Assembly: GCA_947561715.1 (NCBI GenBank) | Contig: OX387204.1 | Span: 16,497,001 to 16,561,000, forward strand | Direction: 5' to 3' | Length of the DNA stretch: 64,000 bases | From: Ascidia mentula | Taxonomy: Eukaryota > Chordata > Ascidiacea > Phlebobranchia > Ascidiidae | Position numbers and translations under genes: made by a program | Notes under the pieces: model-generated | Databases searched by the model: none | Seen by the model: only the letters and a program-made list of their open reading frames with translations | What the model was told of the DNA's origin: nothing | Part shown: positions 24,810 to 37,105 of the stretch, piece by piece | How positions within the stretch are numbered: the stretch's first letter is position 1 | Layout of the letters: every line of letters starts with the position of its first letter

Positions 24810-27408
24810 ATGGATGTGGGAAATTTACCATCCTTTCAATCGAGCTACATAAGAACAGGCCGAGCTCCTACAAAACCGAAAACACAGTCCAAGCCCAAGG
24901 TAGAAAATATTTTCTCTATTTTTGTATTACAAACAGCTTGGCGCCAGTGACATAAAATATGACCGTTATGCACTAAATAGTTTTGGTAGTTATGAATTCG
25001 TTGCAATATCGCCTTATTTTATTTTATTAACACTTACAGTTGGTTGATTGGTTGATGCATAATAACAACAGACAAATGTAGAAAATAAACCTTTTCCCTT
25101 TTTGTCTCATCTTTGCAGGTTAAACTTGGTATATGTTTTCATAATAAATTAGCTGATTACCCTTGGTACTACATAACCCATTGTATTGTCCCCTCTTTCT
25201 TTTTTATTTTTCATGTGTGCTGTCACCAGTGCAAAATAAAATTGATTTTATTTAATAATTCTCGATCTGTTGTTTTTTAGAAGAAAGCAGTTGCTGATGA
25301 AGAAACTGGTGAGAAACTTGATGCAGATGAAATTAAAAAAAGAAATCAGGTGAATACAATTAGGCATGAAAATTATCAAATGTGAATTTCTGAGCTTTGG
25401 AAAGGAATGTAATTCACTTCTCAGCGCTACCTAAATGTTTTGACGGATTTACATCGCTTGCGAGACCACTACTATGCAGTTTACCTCTCCAAACTTGAAG
25501 AAAAAGTTAAAAATCAACGCAAAGAAATTGTTGCAAGAGAAGACAGATTGAAGCAAAAATTGCTTAGGAAAGAGGAAAAAATGGTATATAATTCTTTTTA
25601 CCCATGAAAAGCAACGTATACATTAGTATCAATAATGCACATCAGAAATTATTTTGGATTTTTAAATACAATATCCTAGCAGTGAATGGTTTCAACAATT
25701 ATGCATTTTTTGCAGGCAAAAGAATCCCACAAGTTTTTAACAAAGTTGCCCCATCACAAACTCACAAATGATGAAGGGTTTTTACGCAAAGTTCCAAAGT
25801 CACATTACTATCATCTGACGGCAGTTGAGAACCTAATGAAAAGCAGGGGTCTACTTAGACACCGGTTGGTAGCAAACTAGTTTATTTTTATGACTTTCGA
25901 TGAGGATTTCAGCACAATAAACACTGTATGTCCACATGAATAATTAGGATACATATTTATAAAAATAAATTCTACATGTTGCTCAGGATCACTTTATGGT
26001 TTTACTGTTTTTATGTCAAGGTGGGAAGTTGATGAATTTTGGAGAAAAGCAAAAGCAGATCACAGTTTTTGGAAGCGAAATATACCATCTACTGTTTCAC
26101 CAGATGCAATCACTGAACACATGTTATCAAGATACAGTTCAATTACAACTCATTCCAAACAAGGTAAGTCCCAATATACATTGAACACAGTTTGCTTGAA
26201 GCAGGGTTAACCAACATGTCATGTTAAGAGCAAAGCATGACAAGTGGATTGGATCTTTCTCGTCCTGGCATACTCAAGAAAGTTCCAGAGGAAAAACAAG
26301 ATGAAGAACATGATGCCAGGTAGTTTATTACTGTTGTAGTATTTTGCTGTTTCTGACTAATCACATGATTTATTTGGCTCAGTTTAAGTGAAGCGGAAAT
26401 AGTTATTCCTCCCAAACCCAAGTTTCCAAAACTGCATGCATTTAACATGAAGTTGAAAACGGTAGGAAGGTTGTATTTTTATGATGGTTGCCATTTTATT
26501 TGGGTGATGCTTTTTGTCAGGACTATGGTAAATCATTACGAAGTTTAGTACCAGAATCAAGCTCTGAAACTAGCAGTATCACAAGCTCTGATGAACATCG
26601 CAGACGTAAACTACATCACCACATTAGAGCAGATGCATACCAACTAGCAGTGGTTAACACTGCAATGACGGAGAGAATGCTAAAGAAGTGAGATAATTTT
26701 TAATTACAAAAAAAGTTACCACTAATAAACAAATTAACATCTGTCTTATAACTGCAAATAATGACACACCTTATGCCTGCCAAGTTCACCAACAACTTAC
26801 TAATATATAAGTTTTGTGACCACTTTTTTCAGACATGCTCTTATTGGTGAAAGACCGAACCCTATTTCTGAACTAAGTGAAATTTGGTGTGGTAAAAGTG
26901 ACAATGCATCTACAGTCACTGACCAAACTTCTAAAGGTAGAAGTTATAATAATGTGTTTAAACAGTGGTAATCCACTTCCTAAATACTTCAATTACATAA
27001 CAAATTTTTGGTTGTTATGCCAAAAAGTTTATATAACCCCATTTTTCGTAGTTTCAATAACAACATCAGGAAAAAGTGTAAAGCATAGGAAGAGGAGAAA
27101 GAGAATGGAAAATGAGAAGCAGAAGGAACGAATAACAACAGTCCCGGAAGAAAATGAAGGTAAAAGTTTCTTTTATAACAAAGAAACCATTAAACCCTTT
27201 TTTATGCATCAGATGAAATTGTGCTTGCTGAAACCACAAGTCAACCGCTGTCTATGGAGATGATGTTAGCTGCTGGAAATTTGTCTATTAAGGTTTGAAA
27301 GTGAAAAAATAAAACCTTGTCACCGAAAACCAACTAAATCACTCCTTTAAATATATGTTTCAGGATACCAAGCAATCGAAACCTCTTTGGGTCAACTATG
27401 CCGAATAA
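24810..27408 (+). CDS. Unrecognised coiled-coil protein, 427 aa, 12 exons
   Basis: Exons 24810-24899, 25281-25349, 25425-25583, 25716-25864, 26021-26163, 26229-26319, 26383-26461, 26521-26687, 26833-26936, 27052-27159, 27213-27292 and 27364-27408 join in one frame and end with TAA. The N-terminus is basic (MDVGNLPSFQSSYIRTGRAP). Exon 3 is a charged heptad-rich helix (RLRDHYYAVYLSKLEEKVKN then a K/E/R run), suggesting a coiled coil at about residues 54-106. A following segment contains HYYHLTAVENLMKSRGLLRH and WEVDEFWRKAKADHSFWKR, aromatic-rich motifs that look like a conserved domain but that I cannot name. The second half is Ser/Thr-rich and exon 10 is very basic. No signal peptide or membrane helix. 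Every intron has GT-AG ends and phases agree, so the gene model is good although the function is unknown. Confidence 0.75.
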
Positions 27409-27874
27409 GCAGAAGAAAAGTTTTGTTTTAAATTTGCTGGTTTACCGTAACTTACACAAACCTTTTTTTACCTGAATATAGTGTCTACAGCTTTTTACAT
27501 TTTTCACTGTGCCAACTCTTCATGATCAATCCGTTATATACATTTTTTAGCAATAGTGCCAAAATTCATTTGTAGTGTTACCTGTTTTGCCAATTATGTT
27601 TTAATGCAATTTGTGTGCTTGGTCTTTCTAAAATCTTCATTATAGTAAAATACAATTTCTGGTGTGCAAAATAGATTTTCTTTATTAGTCATCAACATGT
27701 AAGCTAGGTATACATTAGTTTGCATGGCTCAAAATCAATGTTGCACTTCTCAGAAACTAATACAAAGTGGGGCCTTTGCTATGACCACTGAAAAGGATCA
27801 TGTTTGCAAATAAACAACAACATACTAGTCACACAAAAAATAAAAATGTAAAACGGAACAAGAACAGATTGAAG

Positions 27875-28522
<648 letters not shown>

Positions 28523-28596
28523 CTACGGCAAACAAGATTACGAGGTTATTACAAGTAGGCAAAGGTGTTCAAACAATAAACCAAAAAGAAAAGACT

Positions 28597-28605
28597 TATT
28601 TATAT
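28597..28605. repeat. Left 9-bp target-site duplication (TATTTATAT)
   Basis: Identical to 43065-43073, immediately outside the two ends of the transposon's terminal inverted repeats. A 9-bp duplication is the hallmark length for Mutator-like elements. Confidence 0.95.
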
Positions 28606-28766
28606 GGTAGATACATTGACCACATAACGGGGGCATCGACGCAAACCAGATTATGACGTCACAATCGCTTTTAACAATGGACAAGGTTGTGCGTGCGTCA
28701 AATGTGCGTGAAGTGCGCTGTAGTCTGAAACGTGTCAACTGAACCGTGAATGTTTTGAAGAATATA
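28606..28766 (+). repeat. Left terminal inverted repeat, 161 bp
   Basis: Reverse complement of 42904-43064 with two differences (within the segment after the shared CRE-like site). Contains TGACGTCA at 28654-28661, a palindromic CRE/ATF-type site. TIR-located sites in MULEs can serve transposase binding or promoter function; which applies here is unknown. Confidence 0.95.
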
Positions 28767-30440
28767 ATGTGGGTTGGGCCTAGATTTCAGTTATGGTGTA
28801 GCCTGGAAGCATTAAATACTCTAATGTGGGTTGGGCCTAGATTTCAGTTATGGTGTAGCCTGGAAGCATTAAATAATCTAATGTGGGTTGGGCCCAGATT
28901 TCAGTGATGGTGTAGTCTGGAAGCATTAAATAATCTAATGCGGGTTGGGCCTAGATTTCAATTATGGTGTAGCGTGGAAGCATTAAATACTCTAATGTGG
29001 TTGGGCCTAGATTTCAATTATGGTGTAGCCTGGAAGCATTAAATACTCTAATGTGGGTTGGGCCTAGATTTCAGTTATGGTGTAGCGTGGAAGCATTAAA
29101 TACTCTAATGTGGGTTGGGCCTAGATTTCATTTATGGTGTAGCGTGGAAGCATTAAATACTCTAATGTGGGTTGGGCCTGGATTTCAGTTATGGTGTAGC
29201 GTGGAAGCATTAAATACTCTAATGTGGGTTGGGCCTAGATTTCATTTATGGTGTAGCGTGGAAGCATTAAATACTCTAATGTGGTTGGGCCTAGATTTCA
29301 ATTATGGTGTAGCGTGGAAGCATTAAATACTCTAATGTGGGTTGGGCCTGGATTTCAGTTATGGTGTAGCGTGGAAGCATTAAATACTCTAATGTGGTTG
29401 GGCCTAGATTTCATTTATGGTGTAGCGTGGAAGCATTAAATACTCTAATGTGGTTGGGCCTAGATTTCAATTATGGTGTAGCGTGGAAGCATTAAATACT
29501 CTAATGTGGGTTGGGCCTGGATTTCAGTTATGGTGTAGCGTGGAAGCATTAAATACTCTAATGTGGGTTGGGCCTAGATTTCATTTATGGTGTAGCGTGG
29601 AAGCATTAAATACTCTAATGTGGTTGGGCCTAGATTTCAATTATGGTGTAGCGTGGAAGCATTAAATACTCTAATGTGGGTTGGGCCTGGATTTCAGTTA
29701 TGGTGTAGCGTGGAAGCATTAAATACTCTAATGTGGGTTTGACCTAGATTTCAGTTATGGTGTAGTCTGGAAGCATTAAATACTCTAATGTGGGTTGGGC
29801 CTAGATTTCAGTTATGGTGTAGTCTGGAAGCATTAAATACTCTAATGTGGGTTGGGCCTAGATTTCAGTTATGGTGTAGCGTGGAAGCATTAAATACTCT
29901 AATGTGGGTTGGGCCCAGATTTCAGTTATGGTGTAGCGTGGAAGTATTAAATACTCTAATGTGGGTTGGGCCTAGATTTCAGTTATGGTGTAGCGTGGAA
30001 GCATTAAATACTCTAATGTGGGTTGGGCCTAGATTTCAGTTATGGTGTAGCATGGAAGTATTAAATACTCTAATGTGGGTTGGGCCTAGATTTCAGTTAT
30101 GGTGTAGCGTGGAAGCATTAAATACTCTAATGTGGGTTGGGCCTAGATTTCAGTTATGGTGTAGAGTGGAAGCATTAAATACTCTAATGTGGGTTGGGCC
30201 CAGATTTCAGTTATGGTGTAGCGTGGAAGTATTAAATACTCTAATGTGGGTTGGGCCCAGATTTCGGTTATGGTGTAGTCTGGAAGCATTAAATACTCTA
30301 ATGTGGTTTGGGCCTAGATTTCAGTTATGGTGTAGCGTGGAAGCATTAAATACTCTGATGTGGGTTGGGCCTAGATTTCAGTTATGGTGTAGCATGGAAG
30401 CATTAAATGCTCTAATGTGGGTTGGGCCCAGATTTCAGTT
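28767..30440 (+). repeat. Left 57-bp tandem array (about 29 copies)
   Basis: Unit begins atgtgggttgggcctagatt and ends tactcta. Several units are 56 bp, lacking one g (atgtggttggg). Because 57 is divisible by three, long open frames (MWVGPRFQLWCS type) run through runs of 57-bp units and break at the 56-bp variants; these are not genes. The array is the inverted counterpart of 37106-42903 but is about 3.5 times shorter. Confidence 0.98.
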
Positions 30441-32091
30441 ATAGTGAAGCTTAAAAACTTTATACTCTGTGGGTTGGTGTATGACTGGAACTATTATATT
30501 TTGGTTTTGCTTCGCTTACTTTGCACAAGCTCAGACCATCAGAATGAAGCATGTTGCCAATGTGTTTAGATCCATTAACATAATTTAGGTCATTCTATTT
30601 TGACTATGTTGGTTTCAACAAAAGACAAATGACATTTGAAGCGACAAGTCAAACAGAAGACACAAATCAAAAGGTTTGTTATGATTTTATTAAAAAAAAA
30701 CAATTTTAAATGCTACTTGAATTTCAGCTGAACATCTGCAATGCTTCTGTTGGAATATTACATCTGTGGAAATAAAGTATAATTTGAATAAGGTAAGAAT
30801 TACTGTTAAGTCTTTAAAGTTCATTTTGTGTGGTCCTTTTTACTCCTTCCCAAAAATGAAATTATTTTATATCATACTATGGATATGATAGTGTCTGTCG
30901 TCATACTACAAAATATTTTCACTTCGTATATTGTTTACATTGGATTTAAAAAAATGGATATTCCTGTATGATTCTTGATTGATAAAACAAAATTGTTACA
31001 AAGCTTTAACACTGCAGATTCTGCAAAGATAGAAGCCACCCTAAATAAGCTGCAAGAAACCAGATACAAATTTCCAAACATATTTTTTACAAAGTTGAAA
31101 TCTTTATAAAACACACTATCTCATGTTAAACAGCATTTGTGTTATATATATTGTTTTGTGTATGCTAATTGTGATGCAATAAACTGTTTCTGCCACTGCC
31201 AGACAATGCAAAGTTAAATGAACTTCCTTTGGGCACAAACATTGCACTCTTTGTCACATGTCGCTACAAAAATGGTGCTATTTGTTTTGTAATCGAATTC
31301 TCTTTTTTTTGGCGAACTAAGTGCTTTTCAGGCTTTCCAAATAAATAATGTTTGCTTATATGTTGATGGACTGCATTTTTATGTTGTGTTTGAAAAATTC
31401 CTACCACGCCCAGGAGGCTTTTCCATGTGGTCGTTGGCATTTTTGATAACCCAGACGCCTCGCCAGTAGCCATATGAAACTGGGTTGAACAACATAATAC
31501 GAGTTGAAGAAAACACAATACTTAAATAGTATGGTCTTAAAATCACTCTGCAGAAGTGTTACACCTCTCAGGTTGAAGCCTGATTGGTCAGTTTTACCAT
31601 CGCAAGGTATGGTATGAAATTCACTCTGCGAAAGTGTTACACCTCTCAGGTAGAGTCCCGATTGGTCAGGTTTACCATCACTCTACGAGTGTTACACCAT
31701 TAGGGTCAAAACCCAAAGGTATGGTAGGAAATTCACTTCGCAGAAGTGTTACACCTCTCAGGTAGAGTCCCGATTGGTCAGGTTTACCGTCACTCCAAGA
31801 GTGTTACACCCTTTGGGCCAAAACCCAAAAGGTACGGTATTACATTCACTTTGCAGAAGTGATAAAACTAAAAAAATTGGGACATTGTGGTTGTTATGGT
31901 ATAGTGAATAAATTTCATTTGGCTTGTGTTCTTATTTGTTTAACAGATTGTAATGTTGTTTGATTTACAATGTGCACACAAAATATTTATCTTTTTTTGC
32001 TTGCTTCTCTGAAAAACCAACACACATGATGTGAAACCACTGTTCACATCGAGTGCACTCAATCCAAACTTTTTTCAGGGGATTGGCGCCT
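30441..32091. other. Transposon interior, left non-coding part
   Basis: Lies between the left array and the 3' end of the transposase gene and probably contains its 3'UTR. A minus-strand frame of 84 codons at 31264-31518 (for example EASGLSKMPTTTWKSLLG) has coding-like composition but no recognised domain or splice partner; it could be a remnant of a second gene. The rest is AT-rich with the repeat at 31543-31860. Confidence 0.5.
31543..31860. repeat. Subterminal imperfect tandem repeat of about 112 bp
   Basis: Two full units start near 31616 and 31727, flanked by partial units at 31543 and 31841. Each contains cactctgcagaagtgttacacc, a segment near ccgattggtcaggtttacc and an inverted-looking pair gggtcaaaaccc. 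The unit carries ATTGG (CCAAT) motifs. It is internal to the transposon and unrelated to the 57-bp arrays. Confidence 0.75.
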
Positions 32092-35000
32092 TCATCTCCA
32101 CATACATGTCTCTATTTCATTTGTGCCTTGAAGACACTTGCCAGCAATTTCCCTTAACATTTCAAGTCTATAGCTGTAGGTACAAACATTTTGCACAAGT
32201 TTTTCTCCAGTTGCCAGCCATTTTGCATACATACATATCATCACTCCACAGCTTGATCCATCTGGCTGTTTTGTTCTGTGTGGTATTTCCACAGTATTAA
32301 TTTTCCAACCAAACTTTGTTGCCATTAGACAATTCACCATAGCTTTTGCAGTTTGAACATTGCTGTCTGTTTTTACACAAGGCATTGCTACTGGGTCTAT
32401 GTACAGCAGTTTTCGACCAGGGATGTCAACTACAAGCAAAACCCAGTGGAAGCCTGAAGTGTTCCAAGGTATAAACAGTGTTTGTTTCCCTTGCAAATTT
32501 ATCCCTTCCCAAACTTTTTTAATTGAAGCTTTTCTTTGTAATATTTGAGCCACTGTCGAACAAACATAAAGTGTGTGTTGGTGCACACCAGTTAATCGCC
32601 ACAAGTAGCTGTTAATGACTTCATCATAAAGCCAACCAACATTAAATCTGCTGTCATGCTTTTTAAGCTCGCAAACTTCAGCTGATGGCAATGAGTCATC
32701 CAGAGATTTTAACTCCAACAAAGAAATTGAATGAGGGCCGTTTTTTAAAATTGTACCAGAAGCTTTGTAACCGGTAACATGGGCTGTGATGTTTTTTTGC
32801 ATCATTGAGTGTTTGTTCCGAACAATATCCATACAAGCCTCACCAGAAGATTCATGTTGGTCACAGGCTTTTGCTGCCTGTGGGGTTGTTAATTTTACAC
32901 TTTTCTTTGATCAAGGAAACAAAGTTGTTACTTGGTGCAGCGGCTGCATAAGGTTGGCAAATTGTCCAACCCGTGATGAAAATGGATTGAGCTTTGGTCG
33001 CTTGCGGGGCAACTCATCATGGACAGTATTTTCAGAAGGTGTTGTTTTTCGCTTCCTTTTCAATGACTTAAGTTCTGGAGGTTGAGTAATTCTAAACCCA
33101 GAATCGTATGAACATGCTTTAGAAAACTTAGCCACCATGGCATTGCCATCAGAAATGCCTTCATCCAAAACCTGCTTGGAACTGACATCATATGAAAGGT
33201 CTATCAAATGCTTCATTAAATCAATAAACTTTTGATGGCTTTGTTTGCGATCTGAGGTTTTGTTGTCAGTACCACAGGTTTTGTCGTCAGTTACAATGTT
33301 TTCAGGTTGAGAAATTGATTGGTTTGTGGAGGAATTCTTGATGTCTTGTGTTTTGACCACAGTATCACAAACAGTTTCAGCTGACAATTTGTTCACAACA
33401 ACCGGATCCAAAACCATGTAAACAGAATTGGAGTACCAATCTGGCAGACTATGCCATCCAACATCTGCATACTTGTTAAAAATTGCAAACATGTGTTTGC
33501 ATGGTAAAAAATTGTGTAAAAAATCATGACATGTACACTTTGGAAAATCTCTTTCGGTGCCAAATTTAATGGTGTATATTTCAGAAGAGGAACTGCTTAA
33601 TACAGTGAACAAGTCCCCTTTTCTACATATAGAACTTGCCTGAATGTTTGTAGTTTCTCCGATACGTTTTATACAATGTTTTACCAATTTTCTTGGTCGG
33701 TTTCGAAGAAAGCTGGGAACCTCAGCGTTGTAACTTCTGTAATTGCCAGAAGATCTCATGTTTTGTTGTTTGTATCTGCTCAAAGTAAAATTTATTGATT
33801 AATTTTGATTGCATGTTCTTGCATATAACCATAAATGTTTTAGTGGAGGTACACTCACTTCTCATATGCATTTGGCAAAAATTCGTGGTGCAAAATTGTA
33901 ATTAAGCCAGAAAGCGACTTATCAGTCCGAAATCGCACATGGCATTCTTTTAAAACTCGGTTTTGTCTCTCAACACCATTGTTGGTGCGGATCAAAACCT
34001 TTAACTGGTCTGCTCGATAGAGCCACATCCAACGCTACAAAACGTGCATGAACAGAAGTCACATTTAACATATATGTTTTGTAAATACTCAAACCTCTTT
34101 ATCCTTAAGCCAAATATTTGTGAAGTATTTTTGTAGTTTTGGGTTGTTTTCCCAAACTGAACTTGACTCAAATATCTGCAGTGCATTGTTGCAGCTTTTT
34201 TCACATTCAGCGTTAGCAATTCCTCTCATAAATGTCAAAACTTTGTCCTTGTCTGGACCTACTTGGTTTTCAGATTTTTTAACCCATCTTTCCCATGCCT
34301 GTTCACGATGAAAATCGCAAATGAGGACACGGACATCTAGAAAATAGTTATTTTTACATATGTGGTACATGTATATTTGATGCAGAACTTTAACCTGTAA
34401 AAATGCTTTCAATGGCATGGATCTCAGCATCACATTTGTCTACCATAAAAAATGATGGTTGCCATGCAGGAGTCCATTCTTTCAATATTTTCAGTGCCTC
34501 TTCAATGTCCAATTGTCTTTCATTCTGTGTAATGAAACTGGCAACAACTTGATAGCCAACATTTGTCTTCACACAGAGAAAAAACAATGGGAGAGCATAT
34601 TTGGATGTCTTGTAGGTAGCATCCATTAGACAAATGTCTTGGCCGTAGCGCAGAAGCAATCTACGCTGCCATGCAAACTGATGGATAAACAGCATGGTTT
34701 GTTCAGATTGAATGACTGGTGCTGTTTCTCCATCAACTACTTCAGGTTCCATGTTAGCAATGAATGGCCGGAAATATATTTTGTCATTGGCATCTCCTGC
34801 CTTCACCCATTCATCCACCAACCACTGGACATTAGTTTGATCAATTTTTGCAAATCTGTGTTTACAAAATACTCGGTAATAATGACTTTGAATGTCCTTT
34901 TTTGTTGGATAAAATCTCCTGTTTGAAGTAGATGGTGGGGTATCATTTTGAAAAAGTTCATGGGCAACATAATGTTTTAGGCTTCTAAGAATTTCCTCAA

Positions 35001-36993
35001 TACTGCATACACCTTCTGTAACCAATTGATCTATTTTGGCAATTATTCTTTGATCAACAGGTTGAAGGAAACCAGCAGCCTTAAAATATGTAATATGGTG
35101 AATAAACAGTTCAAAAGTAAACATTTAATTTAAATAACATCCTTACTTCCCCTAAAACATGACCGGTGTGGTCATCCTGAGATGGAAAGCAAACACTGTA
35201 AGTTTGTTGCTTTAGCAAGTGCTTATCGTTGTTTTGCAGCAAATCTTTTACAACAACACTTGTCTTGTCCATTTTAGATTTACATTTCGAGATTATCTAA
35301 TCATATTACAGAAGAAATTATTGATATCCAACTAAATAAAATTAGATTGAAACAAGTTGAAGAAGTACCTGAAACTGTGGAAACTTCATAATTTCCTGAA
35401 TTACAATTTTTGCCTTGCAGTTAGTTTTTTTGGTCCCTTGAATGCACAAATGTTTTTTGTAAGGATTTGGATGATCTTGCAACTGATCAAAGGGGTTTCA
35501 ATATTTTATCATAGAAAACATAAAGTCACTTACATGTGTAGGTGGTGCAACATGACGCCTTTCATTTTTAATCTTGATGCGATGTTTAGAATGTTGGCAT
35601 TCCAAGACCTTTGTTTGTACTATGATGTAGGGAGTGGATGTACTGTCCCAATGCAAGCGACCTATTAAAATATCTAAAAAAAATCACAAATGTAATCAGT
35701 TTGTATTGTCATACAATTATGGCTTGATGAACTTTCTTTTAATAAGTAAAACTAAGCTAAAAAGCATGCCTTTTTTTATCATACCAAATGAATTCTTCGA
35801 GAAATGAATGAACTTTGTCAATGTGGAGATTTCAAATTTCTCAACTAAATCATTTGCCTGAGTCATTGAACAAGCCCACTGCAACAATTGTTGGATTTAC
35901 TCGAAACTTAAATTTATAAACTGCACCAATTACCAGTCTTATATTACCTGCAAATTTTGTTTGCTATTCTCCTTTGCTGCTTCTGATATATTTTGCTAAA
36001 ATAAACAACCACACATATGCACAAAGCATTGTGTTAAGCTATACAATTTACTAACCATTTTACTTAAACAAGTGAATTCATTCTTCACAAACTTCACAAA
36101 ATATCTCTCTTCCTGTTGTAAACCTGCACCTTGGCTATTAAGGCTTTCTCTTATTGTTTTGCTTGCCTTTTCAAGATTGTATTTTGATAGCTTGTTCTGT
36201 GCCCAAGATATTAATGCAATGATAGTTAATAACATTTAAATGTATACTTACTAAGCCTTCAAACTTTGCAAACACCAAAACATCAAAGATGGTTATTACA
36301 TATTGATATAGTTTGTTTGGTTCAGATTGGCGGTCAAAATGCCAAAGTGATTCAAAGCACTCTGAACGTGTAATTATGTATGGTATGGCAGCATCATTCC
36401 AATGCACTGAGCTTTTACATGCATCTTCAAACGTAAAAAGAGGTTTCGAAAAAAAAACAGTACCATCGTGAAAACAAGCACCCACAAACAACAAAACTCA
36501 CCATGTGATTTAATTAACGGGGACTTTAAAGTTAGTGCACATGACTTTTTGAATTGATGCAGCATATTTGTTGCTTCATGTTTGGATCCATACCACTAAT
36601 AAATAAAAGCACAAATGAAATACTTCCATAATACAACAAAAACGTGTTCATGTGCCTGAATATAGAACTTTTATTACTACTTCACAGATTCTTAGACCAA
36701 TTTGTGACAATGCAAGTTTCATTCTTTAATATTCACAGCATAATAACTAACCTTCTCTAGAGTATTTGAGAATGTAAATTCCTTCTCACCGAATGCCACT
36801 TCATTTAGGATGCTAAAGCAAGTATTAAAATAGTTTTTAGGATTTAGAAACGTTTTACATCTTACCAATGTTGAACAATATCTTCAGAGATTATTAATTT
36901 TTTTGGCATTGGCACACAATTTCGAAATTGCCGAGACTCATGAGAGTCAACAACATCTTTCAAAAGACTGAAACTTCTTTTACAAAAAAACAT
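32092..36993 (-). CDS. MULE transposase polyprotein: CaRF-like region, DDE, SWIM finger, Ulp1 protease (1291 aa)
   Basis: Fifteen exons in one frame: 36866-36993, 36752-36812, 36502-36595, 36252-36424, 36056-36196, 35948-35995, 35785-35878, 35534-35673, 35369-35482, 35147-35296, 34395-35079, 34095-34336, 33859-34034, 32932-33775 and 32092-32877. Residues about 247-350 (GRLHW...PYIIVQTKVLECQH, later GTKKTNCKAKIVIQEI) resemble the CaRF/ALS2CR8 DNA-binding region. The MULE catalytic core follows: D534 in CLMDATYKTSK, D595 in FFMVDKCDAE, C616-x2-H619 (CDFHREQAWERW) and E712 in NNGVERQNR. A SWIM finger C829-x-C831-x9-C841-x-H843 comes next. A Ulp1/C48 protease fills the C-terminus: WLYDEVINSYLW, H1174, D1191, Q1234 and C1240 (QPDGSSCGV). 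The last intron (32878-32931) is only 54 bp; retaining it would end translation before the protease. An acceptor before exon 1 suggests a 5'UTR exon in or near the right array. Confidence 0.88.
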
Positions 36994-37105
36994 CTGTTCG
37001 CACAAAATCAATTCGATTTTTAGCAGAACAGAACCTAAATAAACAATAAATACAAATGGTCACTACAAATAAACCAAATTAAAGTAATTTCTATTTTACA
37101 CGTAA

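Noticed and set aside
28997..30444. Long open frames (up to 218 codons) reading MWVGPRFQLWCS repeats
   Set aside because: They exist because the satellite unit is 57 bp, a multiple of three with no stop in that frame; they begin and end at 56-bp variant units or array edges.
31264..31518. Second transposon gene on the minus strand
   Set aside because: Two overlapping frames look equally coding-like, with no recognised motif or start context; kept only as a note.
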